Shown: piece after piece, positions 16,893 through 25,367 of the stretch | Position numbering within the stretch: the first letter of the stretch is position 1 | Layout of the letters: each line of letters opens with the position of its first letter | NCBI RefSeq assembly: GCF_003577475.1 | Contig: NZ_QPEP01000005.1 | Location: forward strand, 124,001-188,000 | DNA: 64,000 nt | Direction: 5' to 3' | Origin: Salinibius halmophilus | Lineage (GTDB): Bacteria > Pseudomonadota > Gammaproteobacteria > Pseudomonadales > Natronospirillaceae | Translations under genes and position numbers: made by a program | The notes under the pieces: generated by a model | What the model was told of the DNA's origin: nothing | What the model saw: the letters and a program-made list of their open reading frames with translations, nothing else | Databases searched by the model: none

Positions 16893-18506
16893 ATGGCCCA
16901 GCAACGAATTACCAGAGCGCAGTACATCGACATGCTTTGGCAGCTTAAACACGCTTTTGAGCAAACACGGCAGCAAGGGATTCGCTTTATTCACTTTAAT
17001 CGTATGCTTAAAGATGAAACCTATCGCACGGAAGTGATTGAGCAGGCGAGTCAAAGTGATTCGCCTGCTTTGCGAGCAATCGCTGAGCAACTTCTGCAAG
17101 TTGGCTTTGAGGGGGTTCTAACTGCCTCGGCTAGTGAAGCAGCCAGCGTTGCGTTTAAAACACCTGAGGTTGAGCGCAGTGCGACTAAAAAGTCCATGTT
17201 AATTAAGCCATGGCATGTTGGCCTCGGGTCGGTGAGTGTCATTGCTGCAGCGGCCTTATCGGTTGGTTTTTTTGACCAAAGTGTATCGGTAAGCGGCAAT
17301 ATTTCGGGTGATAAAGTTTGGCAGTCGTCTAAAGTTTATACACTAAAAGATATAATCTATGTCACGCCTGGCAGCACCCTTACCATTGAAGCAGGCACAA
17401 CAATCAAAGGCGAATCGGGGTCGGCGCTAGTCGTGGCAAATGGTGCGCGTTTGCAGGCCACGGGTAGTATTGAATCGCCGATTGTGTTTACTAGCAGCCA
17501 AACGCCAGGTAGCCGAGCAGCCGGTGATTGGGGTGGGCTAGTGATGTTAGGTGATGCGCCGGTTAATGGTGGCGAGGACCTAATTGAAGGGCTCAATGAC
17601 CAGGATGGGCTTTCACTGTATGGTGGCTCAGATTCGTCACATAATTGTGGTGTGTTGCAATATGCTCGTATCGAGTTCGCCGGCTTTGAAATTGGTATGG
17701 GCAATGAACTAAATGGCTTAACGCTGGGTGGTTGTGGTGATCAAACGCTGATTAGCCATGTGCAAATCCACCGAGGGTTAGATGATGGCTTAGAAATATT
17801 TGGTGGTACGACCTCAGTTTCATACATCCTAGTGACAGGGGCTGGCGATGATATGTTCGACTGGGACAAAGGATGGCAGGGCAATGCGCAGTTCTTGATC
17901 GGTCAGCAGTATCACAACCTAGGCGATCATGGCTTTGAAATCGATAGCAATAATGAGGAGCCAACCTTAGCGCCTCGCACGCTACCTAGGGTGTCAAATG
18001 TTACGCTCATCAGTGATCGCAGTGAGGGTAAAGCTAACCGCGCGGTCTCCATCGACTCTGGTGCTGGCGGTGACTACCGCAATATTCTTATGCTTGGTTT
18101 CTCGGGTGAATCGATCGATTTAACGACTCAAGCAACAACGCGTTTGCTTGCTTCCGGGCAATTAAGTTTTGATGGTCTAGTTGCCTATGATATCGGGCCA
18201 AATCGCAATCAGTACTTTGAGCTGGAAACGGGTGAAAATGATGACGATGGTGGATTTAGTGAGCGTAGCTATTTCACATCGTTATCAGACGATGTTGTTT
18301 TTGGCGAAAATCCATACTTGTTAGGTAACTCAACAGATCAAGAGTCACCGACCTACCACCCATCGTTCCGCTCACCGGTGAACTTGTATGGTGTTAATCC
18401 ACCGCCAGGCGAGTTTTTCGAGCAAGGCGCGCGTTATGTTGGGGCGGTAAAACCAGGCGCTGATGAAGCCTGGTATACAGGCTGGTCAGCGTTTCCGATT
18501 AATTAA
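16893..18506 (+). CDS. Signal-anchored right-handed beta-helix protein, function unknown
   Basis: 537 residues in three parts. Residues 1-105 are charged and helical (YIDMLWQLKHAFEQ) with no recognised domain. Residues 108-127 form one membrane helix (VGLGSVSVIAAAALSVGFF), preceded by lysines, so the N-terminus should be inside and the rest periplasmic. From about 140 the chain has beta-helix character: TLTIEAGTTIKGESGSALVV, GDWGGLVMLGDAPV, YARIEFAGFEI, and DDGLEIFGGT followed by GAGDDMFDWDKGWQG. This last block recurs in surface or secreted beta-helix proteins often labelled lipoproteins. Two cysteines (HNCGVLQ and GGCGDQ) may pair. There is no catalytic signature. Its stop overlaps the convergent thiH gene by eight bases. 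Confidence 0.7.
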   Translation: MAQQRITRAQYIDMLWQLKHAFEQTRQQGIRFIHFNRMLKDETYRTEVIEQASQSDSPALRAIAEQLLQVGFEGVLTASASEAASVAFKTPEVERSATKKSMLIKPWHVGLGSVSVIAAAALSVGFFDQSVSVSGNISGDKVWQSSKVYTLKDIIYVTPGSTLTIEAGTTIKGESGSALVVANGARLQATGSIESPIVFTSSQTPGSRAAGDWGGLVMLGDAPVNGGEDLIEGLNDQDGLSLYGGSDSSHNCGVLQYARIEFAGFEIGMGNELNGLTLGGCGDQTLISHVQIHRGLDDGLEIFGGTTSVSYILVTGAGDDMFDWDKGWQGNAQFLIGQQYHNLGDHGFEIDSNNEEPTLAPRTLPRVSNVTLISDRSEGKANRAVSIDSGAGGDYRNILMLGFSGESIDLTTQATTRLLASGQLSFDGLVAYDIGPNRNQYFELETGENDDDGGFSERSYFTSLSDDVVFGENPYLLGNSTDQESPTYHPSFRSPVNLYGVNPPPGEFFEQGARYVGAVKPGADEAWYTGWSAFPIN

Positions 18507-19497
18507 TACCATGATGCCAGTTCTTCTGAACTGGCATCAGATACAGAGCTCTTAGCGCCTGGCAAAATTCGTCAACAGAGCGCTCATCGCTAATGGCAAA
18601 CTGGGCGAGTGTCAGCTCGTTTTGATGGCCCCCTGGGGCCGTTTTTGAAGCCACAGATGCACTCGTAACACCGTATGGCATTAATAAGTCTCGAACCCAG
18701 GCTGGTTCTCGAGTAGATAGAGCGATGCTAATGCTTGGCTCATAGAGTCTTGCCGCCACAATGATTTGCAATAGTGCTTTGGCAGCAGCGTGATCCGTGG
18801 CAAATAAATGGCTGTCTCTGAGCCTTGGCAAGCTAATGCTTATGTCACTGTTGGGATAGCGCTGGCGCAGCTGGCGCGCAGTGGTTAGTAAATGCTTTGC
18901 TTCACTGCGCCAGTTATCATGTAAACCAAGCAAAATACCCAGGCCAATTCGGCGCACGCCTGCATTGGCCATATCAAACGGTGCTTGCAGGCGGCGATGA
19001 TAGTCTTTTTTAAAGCCACTTAGATGGACACGCCGATACGTTTGCTCATTGTAGGTTTCTTGATACAGATATACCCCATCGAGCCCGGCTTGGGTTAACT
19101 GCTGGTATTGCGCTAGTGATAGTTGCTGGCACTCAATTGAGACGCTATTAAAGTGTTGTTTAAGCTGGCCTAGCCAGCGCAAAAAATGGGATATATTTGC
19201 CTGCTTGGGGTGCTCGCCGGTCACAATGAGCACGTGGTCGATGCCCCGTGCTTTGATGAGAGCAATTTCGCGCGCCAGTTGCTCATCGGATAGTTTGGTG
19301 CGAGCAACTAGATTGTCGGCGCTAAAACTGCAGTAGCTGCATCGGTTAGCACAATAATTAGATAAATAGATAGGAGTGTAGAGCTCAATGTTGGCACCAA
19401 AACGTTGGCGAGTTAGCCGACGTGCTTGTTCGGCAAGTTTGAGTAGCTTGCTGTCATCAATGTTGGCTAATAATTCATCCAGTGATTGGCTAGGCAT
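18499..19497 (-). CDS. thiH: 2-iminoacetate synthase (radical SAM, thiazole synthesis)
   Basis: 332-residue radical SAM enzyme that cleaves tyrosine to dehydroglycine (2-iminoacetate) and p-cresol for the thiamine thiazole ring. The cluster motif [10 protein letters not shown] (CxxxCxxC) is near residue 49. [47 protein letters not shown] and SKTAPGGH all match ThiH. It is about 45 residues shorter than E. coli ThiH, missing part of the N-terminal helical region, but the core looks intact. Its start overlaps thiG by eight bases. Use of ThiH rather than glycine oxidase ThiO supplies the imine without oxygen. Confidence 0.92.
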   Translation of the reverse strand: MPSQSLDELLANIDDSKLLKLAEQARRLTRQRFGANIELYTPIYLSNYCANRCSYCSFSADNLVARTKLSDEQLAREIALIKARGIDHVLIVTGEHPKQANISHFLRWLGQLKQHFNSVSIECQQLSLAQYQQLTQAGLDGVYLYQETYNEQTYRRVHLSGFKKDYHRRLQAPFDMANAGVRRIGLGILLGLHDNWRSEAKHLLTTARQLRQRYPNSDISISLPRLRDSHLFATDHAAAKALLQIIVAARLYEPSISIALSTREPAWVRDLLMPYGVTSASVASKTAPGGHQNELTLAQFAISDERSVDEFCQALRALYLMPVQKNWHHGIN

Positions 19498-20254
19498 GAT
19501 TAAAAAACGCCGTCAGTGGGCTGCTAGCGCTTGCGCCTGACTGGCTAGCGTAGCCAATTTCGTAAGTCTTGCGACCCGTTTTAACAGCCTGCGCAAAGCA
19601 GGCGGCCATGGCAGCGGGGTTGGGAGCAGTGGCGATAGCCGTGTTTACCAGTACCGCATCGGCGCCCATCTCCATCGCAATGGCGGCATCAGAAGGCTTG
19701 CCAAGGCCAGCATCAATCACCACGGGAACCGGGCTGTCCTCGATAATATAAGCAAGCATGTCTGGCATGGTGACACCCTTGTTACTGCCAATGGGTGCTG
19801 CCAGTGGCATAACCGCCGCACAGCCAACTTCGGCAAGTGTTTGGCATAGTAGTGGGTCGGGGAAGCAATAAGGTAAAACAATAAAGCCAAGTTTAACTAG
19901 CGCTTCTGCTGCGCTAACGGTTGCCATGGGATCGGGTAGCAAATGATGACTGTTTGGGTGGATTTCAAGTTTTACCCAGTTTGTTGCGAGCAGTTCACGG
20001 GCAATTAATGCGGCAGATATGGCTTCTTTAGCCGTTCTGGCGCCTGAAGTATTGGGCAGCAATTGAATGTTCAATTGTTGCAGTGGCGCAAGCACGTCAC
20101 CTTCGCGATGATTTAGATCGATGCGCCGCAACGCGAGCGTTGCCATGTTGCTGCCGGATGCTGTTATAGCTGATTGCATTTGCTGCTGGCTAGAAAATTT
20201 GCCAGTGCCAACGAACAGTCGGCTAGTAAACGATTGCTCTGCAATAGTTAGCAT
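19490..20254 (-). CDS. thiG: Thiazole synthase
   Basis: 254-residue TIM-barrel enzyme that joins 1-deoxy-D-xylulose 5-phosphate, 2-iminoacetate and the sulfur of ThiS thiocarboxylate to make the thiazole phosphate. Seen: [12 protein letters not shown] near the N-terminus, the catalytic lysine in NWVKLEIH, and the phosphate-binding loops [12 protein letters not shown] and [31 protein letters not shown]. It sits between thiS (one base gap) and thiH (overlap). Because it needs DXP, the organism must keep a DXP synthase even if its isoprenoids come from mevalonate. Confidence 0.95.
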   Translation of the reverse strand: MLTIAEQSFTSRLFVGTGKFSSQQQMQSAITASGSNMATLALRRIDLNHREGDVLAPLQQLNIQLLPNTSGARTAKEAISAALIARELLATNWVKLEIHPNSHHLLPDPMATVSAAEALVKLGFIVLPYCFPDPLLCQTLAEVGCAAVMPLAAPIGSNKGVTMPDMLAYIIEDSPVPVVIDAGLGKPSDAAIAMEMGADAVLVNTAIATAPNPAAMAACFAQAVKTGRKTYEIGYASQSGASASSPLTAFFNHA

Positions 20255-20255
20255 T

Positions 20256-20456
20256 TTATCCCCCTAGTGTGGCTTGGAAAATATCTAGCGTGTCGCCTGC
20301 ATAGAGCTGATGGCTTAACCAGTTACTTCTTGCAATCACTTCCTGATTAACAGCTACGGCAATGGGCTGGTTGTTTAGGTTTAGCTGATCTATCACGCTG
20401 GCGACTGTGTGGGGTGGCAGAACAGTTAGCTGCTCGCCATTGCATAAAATATTCAT
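20256..20456 (-). CDS. thiS: Sulfur carrier protein ThiS
   Basis: 66-residue ubiquitin-fold protein ending in the required Gly-Gly (FQATLGG), which is adenylated and turned into the thiocarboxylate sulfur donor for Thi[24 protein letters not shown] is the usual N-terminal half. AAGGAGTG precedes the ATG. First gene of thiSGH; the adenylating enzyme ThiF and the rest of the thiamine pathway are not in this window. No convincing TPP riboswitch lies upstream. Confidence 0.93.
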   Translation of the reverse strand: MNILCNGEQLTVLPPHTVASVIDQLNLNNQPIAVAVNQEVIARSNWLSHQLYAGDTLDIFQATLGG

Positions 20457-20512
20457 TCTGCACTCCTTGAACCTGAGCGCATGCTAGGGGTTTATGCATT
20501 GCATGATTTTGA

Positions 20513-20716
20513 TGTAAAGCAAATACAGCGCAATTGCCGCGATTGTCTTGCGCGATTATCTTGCTAACCTTGCCGTTGATGCTTTTAGCAAGCCAGCTTA
20601 AGCGCATCATTGGCGTAACTGGAGATGAAATTTTACGGCGATTTTTGGGTGTTGTGCTAGCTGCCCTAGCGATTCAGTTTATTTACGACGGCATTGCAAA
20701 CCTTATTTCTCAATAA
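20513..20716 (+). pseudogene. C-terminal remnant of a MarC-family membrane protein gene
   Basis: The frame is open from 20513 (after a TGA at 20510) to a stop at 20716 and ends in KRIIGVTGDEILRRFLG followed by AALAIQFIYDGI. This resembles the last transmembrane segment of MarC/YhgN-type proteins (about 200 residues), where a LLGxxGxxxLxRLMG block precedes the final helix. The N-terminal three quarters, the normal start and any ribosome site are missing, so it appears to be a decayed gene. A small membrane protein starting at TTG 20534 is possible but less likely. It lies between thiS and the tRNA gene. Confidence 0.55.
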
Positions 20717-20740
20717 AATCAAAAAGTTAGCAAAAAATAG

Positions 20741-20768
20741 TTGACCACCGGCTAAGAATGATTAACAT
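20741..20768 (+). promoter_or_regulatory. Promoter of the tRNA-Val gene
   Basis: TTGACC (five of six -35 bases) at 20741-20746, a 16-base spacer, and TAACAT at 20763-20768 as -10. Transcription would start about 25 bases before the mature tRNA. Confidence 0.55.
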
Positions 20769-20800
20769 ACCTTTCCGTTGCCAGCAGTGCTGGTGAATCT

Positions 20801-20877
20801 AGGTACGTAGCTCAGTTGGTTAGAGCACCACCTTGACATGGTGGGGGTCGTTGGTTCGAATCCAATCGTACCTACCA
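20801..20877 (+). tRNA. tRNA-Val (anticodon GAC)
   Basis: Complete cloverleaf with encoded CCA. Acceptor arms AGGTACG and CGTACCT pair fully; the D loop contains AGCTCAGTTGGTTAGAGC; the anticodon stem CCACC/GGTGG closes the loop TTGACAT with GAC at 20835-20837; the T arm has GGTTCGAATCC. It reads GUC and GUU valine codons. It is followed directly by a terminator, so it is probably a separate unit from thrS. Confidence 0.95.
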
Positions 20878-20886
20878 AGATTTAAG

Positions 20887-20914
20887 AAAAGGCACCTACA
20901 TAGGTGCCTTTTCT
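20887..20914 (+). terminator. Rho-independent terminator after tRNA-Val
   Basis: Long stem AAAAGGCACCTA / TAGGTGCCTTTT with a tight loop and a short T run. The A-rich left arm makes it potentially two-way. Confidence 0.8.
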
Positions 20915-20930
20915 GCATTTAAAATTCATA

Positions 20931-20981
20931 TCACTGTTCAGCAGTGAATCTTTACATTATGTGGCCTCTCGTATGGGTCAC
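20931..20981 (+). promoter_or_regulatory. Putative thrS translational operator: hairpin with a Thr-anticodon-like loop
   Basis: Two hairpins precede thrS. The first has stem TCACTG/CAGTGA (20931-20936 and 20942-20947). The second has stem GTGGCC/GGTCAC (20961-20966 and 20976-20981), extended by a U-G pair that leaves the seven-base loop CTCGTAT with CGT at 20970-20972. This matches the layout of a threonine anticodon loop (U before the CGU triplet). It lies at -40 to -20 from the ATG, next to AGGAG (20990-20994). E. coli ThrRS represses its own mRNA by binding an anticodon-like hairpin at a similar place. Function here is inferred from sequence only. Confidence 0.6.
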
Positions 20982-21000
20982 CACTGTGTAGGAGCACATC

Positions 21001-22917
21001 ATGCCTATTATTACTCTCCCCGATGGATCTAAACGCGAGTTTGATCAACCTGTTTCTGTTTTAGATGTTGCTGCCGATATTGGCCCTGGCTTGGCAAAAT
21101 CAACGATTGCTGGCGTTGTGAATGGCGAAGAAGTTGACGCTTGTGAACTAATCACCGAAGACGCAGAGCTTTCGATTGCAACGGCTAAAGATGAGTTAGG
21201 CGTGCATGTTTTACGTCACAGTTGTGCGCACTTGCTAGGTCACGCGTTAAAGCAAATGTTCCCCGACGCCAAAATGGCGATCGGCCCGGTGATCGATAAC
21301 GGCTTTTACTACGATATCGATATGGAGCATAAGCTGACAGATGAAGACCTTGCCAAGTTAGAAAAACGCATGCTTGAGCTGGCAAAAACTAACTACCAAG
21401 TTGTTAAAAAGAAAGTTAGCTGGCAAGAAGCGTACGACACTTTTAAAGCGCGTGGTGAAACGTACAAGATGGAAATCTTGGAACGTGATATCCCTAAAGA
21501 TGCACAACCGGCTTTGTATCATCACGAAGAATATATCGATATGTGTCGTGGCCCGCACGTGCCTATGATGAAGCACTGTCAGCACCTTAAGTTAATGAAG
21601 GTAGCAGGTGCATACTGGCGTGGTGACTCGAACAATAAAATGTTACAGCGAGTTTATGGCACAGCTTGGGCCGACAAAAAGCAGCTTAAATCGTACTTGA
21701 AGCGCTTAGAAGAAGCAGAAAAACGCGATCACCGTAAGCTTGGTAAGCAGCTGGATATGTTCCACTGGCAAGAAGAAGCCCCAGGCATGGTTTTCTGGCA
21801 CGATAAAGGCTGGAAAATGTACCTAGAGCTTGAGAAATACGTACGGGAAATGCTGTCAGAGTTCGACTACGAAGAAGTGAAGGGTCCATTGATGATGGAT
21901 CGCCAGCTTTGGGAGCGCTCAGGACACTGGGATAAGTACGCCGAGAACATGTTTACCACTGAGTCGGAAAAACGTGAATACGCGGTCAAACCGATGAACT
22001 GTCCAGGTCATGTTCAAATCTTTAATCAAGGGTTGAAGTCATATCGTGACTTGCCGCTGCGCATGGCAGAGTTTGGTTGTTGTCACCGTAATGAACCGTC
22101 AGGTGCGTTGCATGGTTTGATGCGCGTGCGTGGCTTTACCCAGGACGATGCTCACATTTTCTGTACCGATGAGCAGGTTCAGGATGAAGTATCGGGCTGC
22201 ATTAAGATGGTTTACAAATGCTATGAAAGCTTTGGCTTTGAGCGTGTTGAAGTGAAACTATCGACTCGTCCAGAAAAACGCATTGGCGACGATGCTATGT
22301 GGGATAAAGCAGAAGCTGCGTTAGCGGAAGCGTTGAAGTCAAATGGCATTGAATTTGAAGTGCTCGAAGGTGAAGGGGCGTTTTATGGCCCTAAAATTGA
22401 GTTCACGCTATATGACTGCTTAGATCGTGCGTGGCAATGTGGTACAGTACAGCTCGATTTTGCACTGCCTGGACGTTTGGGCGCACAATATGTCGCTGAA
22501 GACGGCGAACGTAAGACGCCAGTGATGATTCACCGTGCTATTCTTGGGTCACTTGAGCGCTTCATTGGTATTTTGATCGAGAACTACGCCGGTGCGTTAC
22601 CGTATTGGTTGTCACCAGTGCAAGCAATGGTGATGAATATCACCGATGATCAAGCCGAATATGTGCAAAATGTTGTCTCAGAACTCAATTCTGCCGGTTT
22701 AAGAGTAAAAGCCGACTTGAGGAATGAGAAAATCGGATTTAAAATCCGTGAGCATACATTACAGAAGATTCCTTACTTGTTGGTTGCAGGTGGGAAAGAG
22801 AAAGAGTCTGGCAGTGTTGCCGTGCGTACTCGCTCAGGGGAAGACCTAGGGGTTATGACCATTGAAGCGTTCAAAGCACGACTACAAGAAGATATTGCTG
22901 CCAAACGTGCCCAATAA
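21001..22917 (+). CDS. thrS: Threonyl-tRNA synthetase
   Basis: 638-residue class II synthetase that charges tRNA-Thr and edits mischarged serine. Domains in order: TGS (about 1-62), editing domain with [11 protein letters not shown] near 73 and the zinc-like MCRGPHVP near 182, the catalytic core with [10 protein letters not shown] (zinc cysteine near 334), [21 protein letters not shown] (motif 2) and [15 protein letters not shown] (motif 3), then the anticodon-binding domain from about 535. Length equals that of E. coli ThrRS (642). AGGAG precedes the ATG. The leader carries a putative tRNA-like operator. Followed by infC after 19 bases. Confidence 0.97.
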   Translation: MPIITLPDGSKREFDQPVSVLDVAADIGPGLAKSTIAGVVNGEEVDACELITEDAELSIATAKDELGVHVLRHSCAHLLGHALKQMFPDAKMAIGPVIDNGFYYDIDMEHKLTDEDLAKLEKRMLELAKTNYQVVKKKVSWQEAYDTFKARGETYKMEILERDIPKDAQPALYHHEEYIDMCRGPHVPMMKHCQHLKLMKVAGAYWRGDSNNKMLQRVYGTAWADKKQLKSYLKRLEEAEKRDHRKLGKQLDMFHWQEEAPGMVFWHDKGWKMYLELEKYVREMLSEFDYEEVKGPLMMDRQLWERSGHWDKYAENMFTTESEKREYAVKPMNCPGHVQIFNQGLKSYRDLPLRMAEFGCCHRNEPSGALHGLMRVRGFTQDDAHIFCTDEQVQDEVSGCIKMVYKCYESFGFERVEVKLSTRPEKRIGDDAMWDKAEAALAEALKSNGIEFEVLEGEGAFYGPKIEFTLYDCLDRAWQCGTVQLDFALPGRLGAQYVAEDGERKTPVMIHRAILGSLERFIGILIENYAGALPYWLSPVQAMVMNITDDQAEYVQNVVSELNSAGLRVKADLRNEKIGFKIREHTLQKIPYLLVAGGKEKESGSVAVRTRSGEDLGVMTIEAFKARLQEDIAAKRAQ

Positions 22918-22936
22918 TTAGCTGAGGAGACTAGCT

Positions 22937-23479
22937 ATCAGACGCAATAATAATCGCCGCGCGGCTCCGGCAAACAAAACACCAATCAATGGTGAAATTC
23001 GTGCCAAAGAAGTTCGCCTAATTTTACCGAATGGGGAACAGGCAGGTATCGTGCAATTGCGCGACGCGCTTGAGGCGGCGGAAGAGGTTGGTCTTGATCT
23101 AGTACAAATCGCCGATTCAGACCCGATTGTCTGTAAGGTGATGGATTACGGCAAGAAGCAGTACGAAGAAAAGAAAGCCAAAGCAGCTGCGAAGAAGAAG
23201 CAGGTGCAAACCACCGTTAAAGAGATTAAGTTCCGCCCTAACACGGACATCGGTGACTACAACATCAAGCTGAAGAAAATGACAGATTTTCTTGAGCATG
23301 GTGACAAGGTTAAAGTAACATTGCGATATCGCGGTCGTGAGATGGCGCACCAAGACATCGGTCGCCGCTTACTTGAGCGAATCGAAGAAGACTTGAAGGA
23401 ATTGGCGACTGTTGAACAGCGCGCCAAAATGGAAGGCCGTCAGATGGTGATGGTCATGGCCCCTTCTAAGAAGAAGTAA
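22937..23479 (+). CDS. infC: Translation initiation factor IF-3, rare ATC start codon
   Basis: 180 residues, the same as E. coli IF-3. The factor keeps ribosomal subunits apart and checks start codon-anticodon pairing. The start is ATC at 22937-22939: GAGGAG (22924-22929) lies seven bases upstream, an in-frame stop is at 22919-22921, and reading from ATC yields the conserved N-terminal block [14 protein letters not shown]. The first GTG (23051) would lose that block and 38 residues. A non-standard start is known to let IF-3 repress its own translation (AUU in E. coli). C-terminal motifs [13 protein letters not shown] and [13 protein letters not shown] are intact. Confidence 0.95.
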   Translation: MRRNNNRRAAPANKTPINGEIRAKEVRLILPNGEQAGIVQLRDALEAAEEVGLDLVQIADSDPIVCKVMDYGKKQYEEKKAKAAAKKKQVQTTVKEIKFRPNTDIGDYNIKLKKMTDFLEHGDKVKVTLRYRGREMAHQDIGRRLLERIEEDLKELATVEQRAKMEGRQMVMVMAPSKKK

Positions 23480-23586
23480 TCGCTCGCGATTACACATTTG
23501 GCAACCGTCAGCGTCTTGACCGGCCCAGCCGGCGTAGTAGGACAGTGAAGCGGTTTGATTGAGTTAATAACTGGAGATCCAGAAAA

Positions 23587-23781
23587 ATGCCAAAAATTAA
23601 GGTACATAGTGGTGCTGCAAAGCGCTTCAAGAAAACAGCGAATGGCTTCAAGCGTAAACAAGCGCACCGCAGCCACATCCTGACTAAAAAGAGCACTAAG
23701 CGTAAGCGTCAGTTGCGCCGTCCAGAACACATCGACAAAGCTGATGTGGCGCTGGTTGAGCGTATGCTGGGTATTAAGTAA
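23587..23781 (+). CDS. rpmI: 50S ribosomal protein L35
   Basis: 64-residue basic ribosomal protein: [36 protein letters not shown] and a C-terminal MLGIK are typical of bL35. Preceded by CTGGAGATCC. It stands between infC and rplT as in most gammaproteobacteria, where L20 represses both genes by binding the rpmI leader; the 107-base infC-rpmI gap would have room for such a site, but I cannot identify it. Confidence 0.96.
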   Translation: MPKIKVHSGAAKRFKKTANGFKRKQAHRSHILTKKSTKRKRQLRRPEHIDKADVALVERMLGIK

Positions 23782-23807
23782 TAGAATCGTTTAGTTAGGA
23801 GAATAGA

Positions 23808-24167
23808 ATGGCTCGTGTAAAACGTGGTGTGATCGCTCGTCGTCGTCACAAGAAAGTATTGAAGCAAGCAAAAGGCTACTATGGTGCACGTTCACGTGTA
23901 TTCCGCGTAGCAAAACAGGCAGTAATCAAAGCAGGTCAGTATGCTTACCGTGACCGTCGTCAGCGTAAGCGTCAGTTCCGCGCTCTGTGGATTGCCCGTA
24001 TCAATGCAGCATCTCGCGTAAACGGTTTGTCTTACAGCCGATTCATCTCAGGCCTGAAAAAGGCTAACGTTGAAATCGACCGTAAAGTACTGGCTGACAT
24101 CGCTGTATTTGACAAAGCTGCCTTTGCTGCCCTGGCTACTACTGCCAAGGAAGCCCTGGCTGCCTAA
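23808..24167 (+). CDS. rplT: 50S ribosomal protein L20
   Basis: 119 residues, the normal bL20 length, rich in Arg/Lys: [49 protein letters not shown] and [15 protein letters not shown]. Assembly protein of the large subunit and, in E. coli, translational repressor of rpmI-rplT. TTAGGAG precedes the ATG. A strong terminator follows before pheS. Confidence 0.97.
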   Translation: MARVKRGVIARRRHKKVLKQAKGYYGARSRVFRVAKQAVIKAGQYAYRDRRQRKRQFRALWIARINAASRVNGLSYSRFISGLKKANVEIDRKVLADIAVFDKAAFAALATTAKEALAA

Positions 24168-24209
24168 TCGAGGATACTCGATTTCAGTACATCAAGTACT
24201 TAGGTATAG

Positions 24210-24239
24210 AAAGGGGAGCCTTGGGCTCCCCTTTTTTTT
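24210..24239 (+). terminator. Rho-independent terminator between rplT and pheS
   Basis: Stem AGGGGAGCC / GGCTCCCCT with loop TTG and eight T. It may end the thrS-rplT unit or act as a pheST attenuator; no phenylalanine-rich leader peptide was found before it. The remaining gap up to pheS holds no gene. Confidence 0.9.
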
Positions 24240-24293
24240 GTTTATTCACCACTGACATATTTTGGTCGTGGTAATGCGCTATACATCAGTTAA

Positions 24294-25346
<1,053 letters not shown>

Positions 25347-25367
25347 CCACCCAGCAGGAGAAAAAGA

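Noticed and set aside
20465..20490. A stretch on the plus strand (CCTTGAACCTGA ... TAGGGG) resembling the 3' half of a TPP riboswitch, next to thiS.
   Set aside because: It lies on the strand opposite to thiSGH, overlaps the thiS ribosome site, and lacks the central CTGG/CCAG stem and the CTGAGA half. Probably coincidence.
20801..20877. tRNA-Val as an attachment site for an integrated element.
   Set aside because: No integrase, no repeat of the tRNA 3' end and no foreign-looking block is present on either side.
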